DNA of 64,000 bases from Microstegium vimineum (GCA_022036555.1 CM039122.1:46365600-46429599); one strand, 5' to 3'; numbered from the stretch's first letter, positions 11,831 to 24,835 are shown. Notes: generated from the sequence alone by a model not told the origin. A program made the numbers and translations.

Positions 11831-12957
11831 ATGATGGATGTGTAGTGCCATATAATCTTTCTAAAGAATCTCAGTGAGAGTACTAGATTAGGACTGACTA
11901 ACAACAGATTACTCAGACAGGTAAGTAATGGGACGAAACACGCCATGAACGACATTGGCTTGGTGGTCTCCTTCGAAATAACTGTCCCGCGACGCATACG
12001 TCGAGTGCGACGGCGACCAGCGATTATATATAGAGAAGAAAGAAGGGAGCTGACGTGGCGTGCCATAGCAAGCAACTTGTCACCAGCAAATTTCCAAGGG
12101 TCAATGTTTTATTATGTTAATAACTGAAAGACAAACTAATTCAAGTAGCTCTAATAATTGAGATATCTGCAATTGATTTGAAAGGAACAATATAGTAATG
12201 GTATCGGGAGTTCAGACCAAACAGGATTCAGATATTATTAACTACTAGTACGATATAATGGTGACTGTAGAACATGAGGAAGCTTCAATATAATGTTCAA
12301 TGTTAAGGCACAACTACAATCCCAAGATCATTAGCTGAACTGGATGCATGATATTGTGGAGCTAGAAGAATCACCTCAACTGCAGAATAATTTAGCATGA
12401 ACATGACGTATTTCTTCACTAACTTGTGGAGGTACACAATCGTGCTGTTATGTGCGTCCTCGTCAACCAGTAATCTAGCATGTCAGTTTCAAGCATGGTC
12501 AGTTTCAGTTTCCCAAATAGCAGCCAAAGGCCAATGTAAAACCCAAATTCACCGCTTGAAACGGAGTGCAGATCAACTGACCTTCCAAGCTCCATAGAGA
12601 CAGGGAGGGGGGCAATTAAGGATTTCCTGACTCTGACTGCAACAGGCCATTAGTTGGCACAGAAAGACTGAACAAAGAATATGATAATGTTCAGAAGCAG
12701 ATCACTAGGGGAGATTTTGAATGTCTCCGCTAAGCAACAGGTCACTGTTGGGAACAGGTGAGTTGTAATCATGTGTGTTATATCAGAGCAGATCTCTGCG
12801 CTGCAGCTGGAGCATTGTTCTGGCTCCGAATCATTCAGTGACTGCGACGACCGAATATGCATGGATCTTCGTTGATCCGGCTCAGATTTTTTTTTTCCCG
12901 TTCAGTTCTGCTCGATTCAGTAGAGTGCTATGTGCTTCAATTCAGAAATACCTTTTT

Positions 12958-12995
<38 letters not shown>

Positions 12996-15557
12996 GTGTT
13001 ACTCACTGATCACTGGACGTTAGTTGTAACCAAATACCAATAATCACTAAACCGGTCAGTGCATCCAAATATTATACATACATCTCCCGTAACTGCTTGA
13101 TGATGATGCTTGGTTTAAGACAGTACGTTGCATATTGCTTCTGAATGAAAATAGCATACGCACTGTTTATCTTTAATTATAGCATAGAGCCATATCTTAA
13201 CTGTTCTTCTTACTTTGTCTTAATTGGAATAGTAAGAGCATTGTAGTGGCTGCAGACTTTGCAATAGTCAATTATAGTAGTAGATGTTAGATCTGTTCAA
13301 GTACTGTGCTGTACTTGCCGTCTGTCCATGTCTCCCGGTAGAAAGTGGGCTTATTTTGGGAGGCAGTCACTCGTCAGCTTGGCTACTAGTACTACTGTAG
13401 AAAATTCAGATGATACGTGATCCATGAAGAAATCAGAGAAGCTGACTAGCTCTCTGTCTCCGTTCTCAATTTCTAGACGTCCATGCCGGTTTTGCTCAGG
13501 GGAGGCTGCAGCTATGTATGTATGTAACTGCTCTGCTCTCTGACTTTATATATGGCGAACATGAACATCCTCTCCTAGTCGAGGGGCGGTTCTTCCAAGG
13601 CCCAAAATTTCTTCGGCAGATAGCACCTACGACGACCACGAGATGGAGGGAGCTTCGATTCGTCATTAATTATTTAAGACTAGAAAAGGTTTCTGATCAG
13701 GTACTCACTCGTACAGTCGACCGTACGTACTCTCCGATCGATGTCCTTTGAAGGTACTTAGGGCCAAGACAGTGCAAGTTGTTTCGACTTTGAACAAGAG
13801 GAACCACCCCATCAACGTCGTCATTCCAGCATGAATCCAAAGTTCCAAACCAAAGTGGACAATGGAGTGCACGCATGATCATCGCCAGGAGGGGCCTGGT
13901 GTCAGTTTCACTCATCAGATTCATGTATGTATGGGGCCCCGGCCCGGCCCGGCCCTTTACGAACTCTCCAAAAGAAACTAATTGTGTAACTTTCATAAAA
14001 AGAAAAGGGACTAATTAATTGCATGGGGGCCCATGTGAGCCTGATGAATCGATCCGCTGCTCGTAATCCTCGTCAGCTCTAACCAATGAGTAAACTAGCT
14101 AGGATTAGGTAGCTAGTAGAGTAATCGATCAACAAACTGATACGGAGTAGTATACTCTAGTAAAGCTTAGCTTAGCTTTACTCTAGCCGTGACGCGAGCC
14201 ATTTGCCGGTTGTCTTGTCCCTTGTACGCTTGTTTAATCACACAACACAAGCAAGTGGCGTTTTGTTTTGCGGTTTCTCCGCCACTTATCTATGCCAAAT
14301 TACAGTAAGCGGACGTCCGTGTCGTCCAGGCTTGCGCTTATCTATCAGCGGCTGCATGCATCCTTTTTGGGCTTTTCACGGCAAGTACGGTCAGGGTACG
14401 GCTCTAAACTATGGGGGGGAGTTCGGCGTTGTCGCGCCACCATTGCGTCGCCGCCACCCACTGCACCAGCTCGATCAGAGTCAGAGTCAGACAGACAGAC
14501 CTCACTGTCTACCCAGCCGGACCACCACTTCTACGCCGTTCGCCGCCGCTGGTCAGCTGATGCATGGCCTGAATCCTGATGCAAATGCATCATGGCTCGA
14601 TCTGATCCTGGGAATTGAACTCGGATTCAGATCAGATACCCACTACCCAGTGAATGCTACGTAGGATACGATAGGATATCGATCGCAGGCTCAAGAGGGA
14701 GGTTTTTCTATTGCTTTCTGCCTTTCTGAGGTGGTTGGCTACTTGGCAGCTGTGAGTTCAGTGGCGAACTGCCGTTTTGTCTGGCTACGACTCAAGCTAC
14801 AGATTAAATATAATCTCCTCCATAACGCTCTGGAAATCGTATCCCAACGTCGATCGAGTTGTTTAGAGTTTCGGATGGAGGAAGGAGAGAGCTGACCTCA
14901 TTTTGATCCATCTCGTCGATTAGGGGCTGCCCGGCTGCCCCCACGTGACAGATCGAGATGCCGCACCTACCAACGCCGAGTGCCGTACGGTCCGTAGCTC
15001 GGTGATATGGTTTTTGACGAAGTCGTACGCCTATGGTGTTGGGTTACTACGGGGGCACGGCAGGTTCGTCATCGTCAATTGTTGCTCCGGGTGGACAAGA
15101 TGACAAAGCGAACGAACCACGGAACTCCGAGGGCCGTACGGCGCCGTACTGCTTCATGCTGGTCAGCTGCCACTGATCGTTCACTGGCATGACACGTTTG
15201 TGGAGGGGTAAAGCAGAGAGAGAGAGAGAGAGTACACCACAAAAGTCAGTCTCATCCATCTGTACCCATTTAAAGTATGTGGGTTTTCTTGGACCAAATT
15301 AAAAGGACGGATTTTAATTAAAGCCAGTCTCGACCCCTTTAAGTTTCTTGGTTGTTGACTCTCAGATGCAGAGCATTTTTCACGTGGATCATGGCTTCGT
15401 CAGATTTCAATTCCATCACATCAACACGGAGCTGACTGGCCATAGGATAATTTGTGAAAAAAAATCTCCCCATGATATTGGCTTATACATTATTATAACA
15501 TATGTAACACGAACATACTACCCGTCGTGGAAGCTGGGCATATGGTATTAAATACTA
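11831..15557. other. Unassigned intergenic sequence with microsatellites
   Basis: No gene is supported. Visible items are a GA microsatellite at 12961-12992, a TATA-like ttatatatag near 12023-12032 followed by tgacgtggc (an ABRE/G-box-like word), a GC run near 13935-13960 (ggcccggccc repeats) and another short GA run near 15213-15231. Open frames near 14203-14664 and 13697-13996 have no recognisable content. Confidence 0.4.
12961..12992. repeat. GA dinucleotide microsatellite
   Basis: About 16 uninterrupted GA units. Such tracts are common in grass promoters and introns; nothing around it identifies a gene. Confidence 0.9.
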
Positions 15558-16110
15558 CTCCCTCAGTTTCAAATTATAGTTCATTTGATTTTTTCAACTT
15601 AAAGTTTGACCACTCGTTTTATTTAATTTTTTTTACAAAATATCACTTCTTTTGTTGTGACTTACTTATTTAATAAATGGTCTACAAGAATGACTTAAAT
15701 TTGACTATGTTTACATAATTTTTTTGAATAGGACGAGTGGTCAAACTTAAGGTCTAAAAAGTCAAATAAATTATAATTTGAAACGGAGGACCTCTATTCT
15801 AAGTTATCATATTTTTTTTCTTTTTCTAGATACTTAACTTTATAATACACTTAGATATTCTCTCATTCTCTCGTGAAGAATATAATTCTTGATTATGAAG
15901 AAATCAAATAGTTTGAACTTTGACAAAAAAATATATTAAAAAGTATTAACATTTATGACACAAAAAACCTTTAAATTAATTACATGATATATTTTCATTA
16001 CATATTTATTCGGAAACATAAATATTAATACTATTTACTATAGTTTTGGTTAAACCTGAGCCACTCTGACTAGCATGAATCCCATAAATTATTTTTTTAA
16101 CTGAGGGAGT
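15558..16110. mobile_element. Composite of two Stowaway-like MITEs
   Basis: The left end is TA then ctccctcagtttcaaattata (TA at 15556-15557). Its inverted copy ends at about 15790 (tataatttgaaacggagga) without a TA. The sequence then continues to 16110-16112, where aactgagggagta supplies a second right end with TA. The outermost 11-13 bp of the two far ends are perfect inverted repeats. Either two elements fused after loss of their adjoining ends, or one inserted next to the end of another. Confidence 0.6.
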
Positions 16111-17276
16111 ACATAGGAAAAGTAATGCATTTTAAAAGGCTAAAGTGTCTTATAATATATGGAATCGAGGACGCAAAACTTAAAATGTACAGTTTAGAAA
16201 TTTTTTAGATACATTATTGTGATGGGTTTTGGTTGGGGAGGTCTAGAGGTGGTGTAGGCGTAGGTGAGGAGAAGGTGACAGCTACGGCAGCACGACGACA
16301 TGGGAGAGGGAGGCAAGAGAGAGAGAGAGCACTATTTGTTTTTTCGTAAATCAAACTAGTACCCTATATTAATAGTTCATAAGGGATTTCGCCTCCATTC
16401 AACCTATATGTAGAGTTCTTATAGATTTAGGTTCACTTTTTCTAAACAAATCAAACATTGTATTCTTTTGTCCTAAACTACAAAGCATTTTGAATTTTGT
16501 AGATAAGAAAAAACAAAATGCATATAATTTTAAACAAAAACAGTACTGTAAGTAGACTAGCCTCTAAGAAAAAACTAGACCGAAGAAAAAAACAATTTTG
16601 TATTTTATTGGTGGAAGACTAATATAACACACACTTGAGGAAACCACAACCCTCGTAATTAGAGGTGTGTCATTACAACTGAAAAACACCATTGTCCCTT
16701 ACAACTAGGCACTTGAAACAAAATGCACAATAACAAAATCCGACATTAGTAACCATTGCTAAGCCCACATCAGATCTGACTTCTTGCTAAGACTGAGCCT
16801 CCTCCATGAAGTCGGCACAATGTTTCTCCCGTTGCTTCGTTTTTATATTCTCACGTACCAAAGAGGCCTGAATACTACCAAAAATCATACTTTCCTCCAT
16901 TTTCCACCAACACTAAGCACAAGAATATCATATATGTAGCACAAATAACATGCATGACAACGACAGCATCAAGGGTTTTATTCGTTTGAACTTATGAACT
17001 CAATTTATAACTTATGGTACAATGTTTTTCTCTCACAATAAAACAACACCGCCTTAACAATTTAACGTGATTTATCAAGGGAAGCAACCCCACGTTGCGC
17101 ACTAAAAAACTTCCTCGTTTTAGCATAGCATATGGCTCTTTTCCGGAAAAGAAGATATGAACCCTGTTTACCAACATTGCTTCTACACTATTTTTCAGTG
17201 AATGAACATTATTTTTCTCCTACAATAAATCAGCATAAACTAAATTTGAGCAAAACCAACTGGGTCACTAGCCGTA
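16111..17276. other. Unassigned AT-rich intergenic sequence
   Basis: There are poly-A and poly-T runs and a short GA run near 16317-16328. No coding or structured element can be supported. Confidence 0.4.
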
Positions 17277-17378
17277 CCAGGCTGTTTGGATTGGAGCCTG
17301 CCGCCCAGGCATGTTGATCCGATGGCGTGGGAAATCGACGGCCTCTAGGCGCTGCCCAGCTCCATCCAAACACCCAGG
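17277..17378. mobile_element. Short foldback element or mini-MITE
   Basis: About 102 bp. The left arm ccaggctgtttggattggag is inverted at the right arm (gctccatccaaacacccagg). The GC-rich loop contains gcctgccgcccaggca. Tourist-like termini; no target duplication established. Confidence 0.5.
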
Positions 17379-20300
17379 TGTACTTGCTGTCATTGCTGCT
17401 CCCGAAATGTGCTGTGCTCCCAGCAGCAACACAGTCACGCTGGACGAACGGAAACCGAATCTGAGCTAACAAATCTTCCTGTCAGCCCTGGACGAAACGC
17501 GGCGGACACGGCCGCGTTGTTGGGATCTCCATGTCGATCACTGGCGTCGTGGTGGCCAAGTGGCAAGAACGGATCGGATGCCGCACCGAGCTAGTGTCGT
17601 CCCCGGTACGTGAGAGTGAGTGGCTTGAGCTTTCAGCCGGGGGCCGACCGGGCCTGTGTGCGTTTTTGTCTCGCGTGATATGGTTTTGTGGGACGGTGTA
17701 CCACGCTTTTGTAGTTTTGTCCACTGGCTGCGTGTCTCTGCGGTGCCGGCGTGCCGCGCAGGTGCATGTCTGCCGAGGCTGCCTTGCTGTCGGGACGGGG
17801 ACGTCGGGTTGCCGGTCGCCCCTAGCCTTGCGCGCCCTCGTCCGTGTGTACCGACTTTATCAGGCGGCCTTGTCCGTCCTTAATTTGAAGTAGATACCGG
17901 CGTGTGTATATGCACGCTGTGTCGCTGTACACGTAACTCGAGTACAACAGCTTACAGTACTTGCGCCATATAGAGAGAGAGAAAAAAATGTGCCTTGTCA
18001 GGTTTAGACTATGAAATCCTCCATTAATAAATCAAAATGGACACCTTGCAGGCCCGGGTACGGGGTGGGGGTGGCCGGCCGGGTTACCTTGCAGCTCAGA
18101 ACGGTCTTCCAGGAACGGTCCACTTTGCTGAGAAGATGGTGCGATGGTGGGGCCGGATCCGCGTCCTCCGCTTGCGCCATCTCAATTTTTTCGACAGGAC
18201 CAACGGATTTTCACCTTGTGAAGCATATATAATATATAATTCCGAGAAGACCTATTTGGCATATATCCATTCAGGTTTGCAACTTGCCTGTTCGCGTGCG
18301 CGCGGAACAAATTTAAATATACCCCGCTTTTCAAATTAGTTGCAAGTTGCTCGCCTTTTAGTGTATATACTCTAGTCTTCAGGACATCTTCGCTATTGCA
18401 CGCTCTTCGTTTTTGTTCTTATTTGGCTTGGGCCTACCCTATGCTTAGCAATGGTTCTTTTACAACTGCTTATGAGCTGGTGTGGTTATCTTTTACCGCT
18501 TCCGTTTGTATTTACATGTCGTATGAACTTATACTGTCTATTGACCACTCTCTTCTGCTTAATGAAATACAAGCTATATGTCTGATTAAAAAAAAATATA
18601 TATATCTTTGACCATGATTTAAAAGAATTACGTAAACTCATGGCACATGGTTTATGTTTTTAGATTACTGTGAGAAATACTTCATAATCTATAATTCATG
18701 TGTCGTGAAACTATGCAAAACTTTTTTAGATTATTAAAGCTAGTAATGTTTGACTTAATATAAAACTAGTATAACACTGAAAAAAATAAAGAGGGTATCT
18801 TTAGAGAAAACCTAAGGCTAGCAAACTAGCTAGTCTAAGACATGAGCAATGTATATGAAGCAACTAAATTAGTATAGCTGGGGCCATACGAGTTTTGTAT
18901 GAAAGTTGGGGCTATACAAGTGAGTATTAGTTTTTGTTTCAAGCTCATAACATTGAAGCCTCAAGTTTCTTAGCCCACACAAAAAAGCACATAGTACCTT
19001 AGCCTACTAACTAGGGCTATTACCAACCAATCTATCTTCTCTCCCATGTTTTTTTTTCATCGCTCGCTTCTCGTTCATGGTGCCCTTCTCCTTCAGTGTC
19101 TGGCGCTCCTCTCTTCCCCCACACCCATTTCTTCACCGCCACATCACCACCCTTGCCACATTGGATGGATTTATCCCTAGCGTGGTGATATAACTAGGCA
19201 TTACGCGGCAGCAAGGCGAGTGCATGACGATGAATGGCCATGAGGCGAGCGTGCGATAAGTGCTCCTGATTGGCCAACTCCAGCAAGAGTCTAGGTGGCG
19301 ATGATATACAAATCCTGATTTGTGAAGAGGCAATGCTCCATCAGGTGATGGTCACAACATGTTGATCTGGTGATGCGTTCATCTTCGTCCTTTCTTCATT
19401 GTGAGGACGAGCAGGTTTGCAGGCCTCCATCTCTAGCAACGCTTTGTGGAGGTCTGCAACTGCACATGGAAGAGAGAAGCAATGGAGAGAAAATATATTT
19501 TATTCCAAATGGCTGGTCATTATGGATATATCATTAATCGTTTTATATGGGTACATATATCTTTGCGATGTTGTATGGACTGTTTTTGGACACATTGTAG
19601 CTTATAATTAACTGAAAAAACTTTATTATATTCAAATAAGTGTGGATATGGTGAGACACAGCGCACCCATGTATTATGTAATATAATAATGTTGGAGTAT
19701 TGTTCATTTTATTAAAAAAAACGAGTTTCGATCCGTACACTGTTGGATGTATGATAGATGTGCTATACAATATGTGCAAGATATATAGAGAAAGCTTATG
19801 TAAAGTTTGGAGACGGAAAAGATATGTAAAGTCAAAGAAAAAAAGAAGATACGAGTTGTAATGAAAAGAAAAGAAAAAGAAGATACGACCGACGTTTGTT
19901 TAGTATGCATGAGAAATTTGGCAGATGCTCATTGGACCACGTTACCATTGATTTTTGTTCCGTATATATGAAAAAAAAACGTATTTAAGAACTCTTGAGA
20001 GACATGAGCCGGCCATATGTGGGAGGGACAAAAAAAATAAAGCTTAGCCAACCGAATGAGGTTGAGCCGTCCCCGCGTGGTACGGTGCTCTCGGTGCACC
20101 GTGTATCACACCGTCCAAAACCACCACCGGCAACGCGCGCGGGACCGACGAGTAGCGAGCCCGGACGGACGAATGCAGTTTTTGGTTGTGTATGTGTTGG
20201 GTACGCACTATTTTCACCATCAAATGCTACATTGAGATACGTGTATTTTAAAATAGTAGAGCAGGGTAGTATGGGCTAGCACGAATCTCAAAACATATTT

Positions 20301-20436
20301 GAACGGCATAGATAACGCGTGCTCAGTATCTATGTGCTACAACATATTGTTGCGGACGGAGGGTCACCGCGCTGTAGCCTGTAATCGCGGGCCAAAAAGA
20401 TCAAAATCTCCCCCACTCGCTCTCGCAGTCTCCGGC
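17379..20436. other. Unassigned intergenic sequence upstream of the SAUR gene
   Basis: GC-rich around 17.5-17.9 kb and AT-rich from 18.2 to 20.0 kb. Open frames near 17531-17893 and 18037-18339 are compositional, lacking domains. I see no confident element boundaries. Confidence 0.4.
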
Positions 20437-20476
20437 TCCCCCCCACCCCCCCCCCCCCCCCCCACCCACCACCCAC
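20437..20476 (-). promoter_or_regulatory. C-rich tract with G-quadruplex potential (G-rich on the minus strand)
   Basis: Several runs of three or more C, including one of 18 or more, separated by single A residues (ccccacccccc... cccacccaccaccc). On the complementary strand this satisfies four G-runs with short loops. It lies about 100 bp upstream of the presumed TATA box of the SAUR gene and is followed by a short gcac repeat. Any role in transcription is inference. Confidence 0.5.
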
Positions 20477-20572
20477 AGCACGCACGCACGCACAGGAGGG
20501 GCGCTGAGTGCTGCCGCCCGCCCGCGTCGCGCCCACACGCCATTCCGCAGCGCCCGCGCACAGCGCAACTCC

Positions 20573-20578
20573 TATAAG
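20573..20578 (+). promoter_or_regulatory. TATA-like box of the SAUR gene
   Basis: TATAAG (within cctataagac) lies about 170 bp before the SAUR start codon, in a GC-rich setting. Transcription would start near 20605 and leave a 5' leader of about 140 bases. I found no clear TGTCTC auxin-response word close to it. Confidence 0.45.
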
Positions 20579-20742
20579 ACAACCCGCGCTGTCGCGCCCA
20601 CCTGCCACGCCTCCTTACTACACTACGGTGTTTTATCTAAGCACGCGAAGAAGCACAGCAACAAAGAAAGAAAGAAAGCGGAGACCTTTGCGCGAGTGCG
20701 CTCTCGTTCTAGCTCCAGCAGCCAACAGGCAACAGCAGTGGT

Positions 20743-21360
20743 ATGCTGACGAGGCGGCACGGAGGGTTCCGGCTCGGCCGGAGGCTGCTGAGCGCCTGGC
20801 GCTGGGCGCTGTGCCACCGCCGGCGCCGTCGCGGCCGCGGGTACCTCCGCCTGCAGCCGTGCAATCACTTACAAGAACGAGGCGGCAACCAATCCCCGTC
20901 GACGTCCACGTCCCCTCTGGCGGATGCGGCGGTGTGCGCCAAGCAGCGGCGGCGGCGCGATGAGTCTGGAGGCTCGCCGCCGCGGGTGCTCCTCGCGTGG
21001 GGGCGGTCGCTGGCGCAGCGGATGCGGCTCCGGCTCCTGCGGCGGCGTGCGGGAGGGAAGGGCCGGCTGCTGGAGGAGGACACGGCAGCGGAGGCCACCA
21101 CGCCCAAGGGGCAGGTGGCCGTGTACGTGGGCGGCGCCGAGCCCGGGGGCGAGTCGATGCGGTACGTCGTCCCCGTGGTGTACTTCAACCACCCGCTGTT
21201 CGGGGAGCTGCTGCGTGAGGCCGAGGAGGAGTTCGGCTTCCAGCACCCCGGCGGCATCACCATCCCGTGCGCGGCCTCCCGGTTCGAGCGCGCCGCCGCC
21301 GTGGCCGCCGCGGGCGGCGGTGGCGGCGGGAAGAAGCAGGTGCCTGCTGGATGGTGGTAG
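20743..21360 (+). CDS. SAUR-family auxin-responsive protein
   Basis: A single-exon ORF of 205 residues. The SAUR core occupies about residues 120-185: PKGQVAVYVGG, then RYVVPVVYFNHPLFGELLRE, then EEEFGFQHPGGITIPC and the AASRFE ending. The N-terminal half is basic (Arg-rich 15-30, RRLLSAWRWALCHRRRRR) and matches the grass SAUR subgroup with an extended basic N-terminus. SAUR proteins are short-lived early auxin-response factors; many inhibit PP2C.D phosphatases and so activate plasma-membrane H+-ATPase and cell expansion. Absence of introns is normal for the family. The start is the first ATG after the TATA-like box, in a good context (agtggtATGC). High GC at third positions is typical of grass intronless genes. 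The C-terminus is Gly/Ala-rich and ends QVPAGWW. I consider the family assignment secure; the orthologue number cannot be given. Confidence 0.93.
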   Translation: MLTRRHGGFRLGRRLLSAWRWALCHRRRRRGRGYLRLQPCNHLQERGGNQSPSTSTSPLADAAVCAKQRRRRDESGGSPPRVLLAWGRSLAQRMRLRLLRRRAGGKGRLLEEDTAAEATTPKGQVAVYVGGAEPGGESMRYVVPVVYFNHPLFGELLREAEEEFGFQHPGGITIPCAASRFERAAAVAAAGGGGGGKKQVPAGWW

Positions 21361-22281
21361 CAGCACGTGGCCACACGGTGGCCGCTGTACATACACACAT
21401 GCAGGCCTGAGGATCCCGATTCCTATGGCATGACGACAGATCCTTCTGTCTTTTTTTTTCTCTTTCTCATTAGTTTCCCCTCTTGCCCCGTTTCCTTTCC
21501 TTGTGTCATTGTGTGGATTGAGCATGTGCATGGGATGCGAGGAGGATGCATAGTTGTAGTTGTTTGAGAGATGAAAACAAGGCTATTTTAGGGTCAGCAA
21601 AAACATGATCGGATTCCCCCCAACTTGCAAAGTCCATGTTAGAAAGCATCAAATATGTACGTCAGGTGTGTTCTGATTCTCTTTGCAACTAGCCCATCGA
21701 TCCAGCTCTAGTTTTTTTTTTAAGATACTACGCCGTACTACTTATGTTGAAGTAGTGATGCTACTTTGCGCTAAAAAAAAGGAAACACCGAAACAAAAAG
21801 TACTAGCAGTTAATCGAATAATTCCCCAGTGTGTTCTAAATCCGTTAGAGTCTAGAGACCGACCTGGTACTCCAGTTCCTCCGAAGGTTGCTGTATTCTT
21901 CTTGTGCAGACTGCTCTACAGACACTGAAACAGGACGCTAGCTGCCGAATGCCGATCGCAGTAGTGCTACTGGTCGGCCGTAGAGCCTGGTTGGAAATTG
22001 TGGCCCTACAAACTCCAAAGTCCAAAGGCTTAGCTGAAACAGTGCGCTGATGCTGCAATGCACGAGCCCCGGGCCCGTCACTGACTGCGGCCGCTGAGCT
22101 GCTGCCTGCATCCAAGACATGTCGACCCCAGCGGATCAAGGTCGTGCAACTCCTCTGTTTGTTTCCGTTTGTATAACATACAAAAGGAGGGTTGGTATCT
22201 GTAGTTCTCCACTCCAGTCACGGTGTGCGTGATCGAAGCAAGCAAGCTACTGCTAGCAACCATATCATGGGACTATCGTTA
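21361..22281. other. 3' flank of the SAUR gene and intergenic sequence
   Basis: The 3' untranslated region probably spans the first 200-250 bases; a T-rich stretch occurs near 21450 and A-rich signals near 21570. No further gene is visible; open frames on the minus strand near 21852-22263 have no recognisable content. Confidence 0.4.
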
Positions 22282-22538
22282 TGCTATGTATCTTAATTAG
22301 AAGACGTTTTGGACAAGCTTTGGGTTAAACATTAAGAATATAAATCATCAATAACTTTTAATGTGGTGAGATTCCAAATATGAAAATTATATGAATAGAT
22401 TTGTCTTCAGAAATACTTTCATAAAAATATACATATATCATTATTCCATAATTTTTTTAATAAAAACAAGAGGTTAAAGTTGTGTTTGGGAGACCATATC
22501 ACTATCTAAAACGTCATCTAATTAGGATACGGAGGGAG
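22282..22538. mobile_element. Stowaway-like MITE with eroded left end
   Basis: The right end (aaaacgtcatctaattaggatacggagggag, then TA at 22539-22540) is a classic Stowaway terminus. Its inverted copy on the left (gtatcttaattagaagacgtttt) is recognisable, but the outermost bases are mutated. The interior is AT-rich and non-coding. Confidence 0.7.
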
Positions 22539-24670
22539 TAATATATACATATGTATGTATGTTGGAAGCCGTTGGACATCGGAGTGAGATGACCGCCCCA
22601 GCAGCGCGACTGAACTGATCCAACTCCAGCTGTCATAGCTTGAGTGTAATGCACTGAAGAACTCCAACTCCAAGAGGGCGTGGAAATCAACTAAAATCAA
22701 GCACGATGGTGTCCAGTCCAGTTCGCATGCATGTCCACACATCAGGATCAGGTCCTTATTATTGCCCTCGCTCGCGTCTGCGTCTGCGTCTGCGTCTGCG
22801 CGGCTAGCTAGTTCCCATCGACGCTGACTTGGCTGCGCGTGCACTGTTCCCCGCGCTCCACGCGAGCTCCGCAACGGCGTTACGCAACCGGCGAAGGCTG
22901 GTTTGCGAGAATACGCGGCTACGGTGGTGTGGTGTTGTGAGAAATGGAAGCATTGGATGGGCGGTTCTTCCTTGTCAAAATCGGTGGGAGCTGAGTAGTC
23001 TACCATGGCACATCCACGAAAAGTCCAAATGCCTGTTTTCCTTGAGATCGAGCAGCGGTAGGTAAGTACGCTCTTCGTGCCTGGATCGTGGTACTTGTGT
23101 ACTTTGGACTGTTTGAACGACTACCGTGAAAGGCACGGGGGTGGGGGTGGGATGGGGTGGGGTGGGGGGGGGGGGGGGGGGGGGGGATGACGGCGACTAC
23201 CGACTACCTGTATGGAGGAGTAACACAGGGCATGGTCCGTAGGCCTACCGTCATTTTCGGTTACTTTCCATTTCATTTCTGTTGGATTTATTTATGGGTC
23301 AGACCTAATTATTTATTCAATAAATCAATAATCTCTATGAGTATGTAATTGTGTGCTTTACTTTTTGTACTGGAGAAGTCCTAAGGGCGTGGAGAGCGGA
23401 CGTGGCGTAACGTGTTACCTTTTTAACTTCCAACAATTATCAATTATGAGAAGAGTTACATCTTTTCATTAATTAAGGGAGTTTCACCCTCATCACGGTC
23501 ACGTTCATGCATGGTGGTCATGTGTGAGAGAGTTTATTCTTTTCACTAATGGAAGGACTAATGGGAGGGAGTTATGAGAGTTTCTATTTTGGCTTGATGG
23601 CTGAATTTCTGCGTACTCTCCCTCACATGCATGCCTCCATGCACGCTCTGTCCCTATGTCTCCCACGCGCAGGAGACTGCGCAGCCCCTTGGCCTCCCCT
23701 ACGGGAGATATATTCCCACCCGGTTCCAACTCTAAACGGTTCCGAATAGAACACAAATTCCAGACACAGTTCCGCTGCTAGTTGTATTCCCATCTCGTGA
23801 ACCCGCGTGCACGGTGAAGCGAGAGGGCAGGTGCCTCCGGAGCCCTTGCCGTTTCGAGACCTTGCACGAGGGATCGGCAATTAGTTTTTTGGGGAGCGTC
23901 TACGCGACTGCCCGAAGAACGCCGTCATCTTCTTCTTCCCGGAGGTGCTGCAATCGTCGTCATCTTCTTCCCGGAGTACACGCCGCCGTCGTCTTCCTCC
24001 CGGTGACCGCCGTCGCCGTCTTCTTCCCGGAGTACACGTCGACGCCGTCTTCCTCCCGGTGATCGTCGTCGTCTTCTTCTTCCCGGTGGAAAGAACGTCT
24101 TCTTCCTCTACGTCATGGTCACGGAGGTTGGACATGGTTCTGGAACCTCAGACACGCATATGGGAGGGTATGAACGTTTCATCGCCTCTCTGTTTTCCGT
24201 CGTACAGTTCCTGTTTGTTTCAATAGGTCATTCATGTTGTTTCATCAGTTGTCTCGGATATGTTTCACCTGCTCTATTATGCCGTATCATAAGTTGGTTG
24301 CTCTCTGTTCATGTTAGTTTTATGTTCTGCATCTCTGTTTTAGTAGTACAGTTATGTTGTGTCATATGTTGTTGCGGATATGTTTCTGCAGTTCTGTTAT
24401 ATCGTTTCATATACAGTTCAGTAGTTGTTTCCTTTATGAAATATATGCTATGCTTTTATGTTATGTTTCCTACATCATGTTCACATACTTTTAACATCTA
24501 CATGTTTCATGTTGCTATAAATATGTCTGATGTCATGATCTCAATTATATATAATGTTTTATATGTCATCATCATTATGCTAATTTATAGAATTAAAATG
24601 ACATGTAAATTGCCTAATATTCTAACAATCCAAAAACCTAATTATAGACTTTTTTTCTGTCAGAGGTTTT
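22539..24670. other. Unassigned intergenic sequence with simple repeats
   Basis: There is a hexamer run gtctgc x4-5 near 22776-22798, a G-rich tract at 23137-23186, and a degenerate minisatellite of about 50 bp with tcttcttcccggagtacacg at about 23930-24090. AT-rich DNA follows, with repeated gcggatatgttt/tcggatatgttt blocks near 24255 and 24375. A 196-codon frame at 24115-24705 is T-rich and hydrophobic by composition and runs into the LTR; I do not regard it as a gene. Confidence 0.4.
23137..23186 (+). repeat. G-rich tract with strong G-quadruplex potential
   Basis: Runs of 4-5 G separated by single T or A lead into an uninterrupted run of about 24 G ending at 23186. The exact run length may be unreliable in sequencing. 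No gene is adjacent. Confidence 0.7.
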
Positions 24671-24751
24671 TGAAAGGACCTAATTGGCCTAGAGGGGGGG
24701 GGTGAATAGGCGATTCTAAAAACCTGAAACTTAAAAACTTGAAGCAGAAAT

Positions 24752-24835
24752 TAGTACTACCAGTACTATCGGTGGGAGACCGGTACTACCGGTGGGGGAC
24801 CGGTACTACCGGTGCTACTGCCGGTAGGACTTGGT
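24752..24835. repeat. Palindromic CCGGTACTACCGG repeat cluster 1 in the Sirevirus LTR
   Basis: At least two perfect and several diverged copies of the near-palindrome accggtactaccggt, separated by short G-rich spacers (gggg, gctactg). Sirevirus LTRs in grasses are known for clusters of palindromic CG-containing words; this exact word is what I see here. Confidence 0.8.

Noticed and set aside
24115..24705. 196-codon open frame left of the Sirevirus
   Set aside because: Hydrophobic by T-rich composition, no domain, and it crosses the LTR boundary at 24671.
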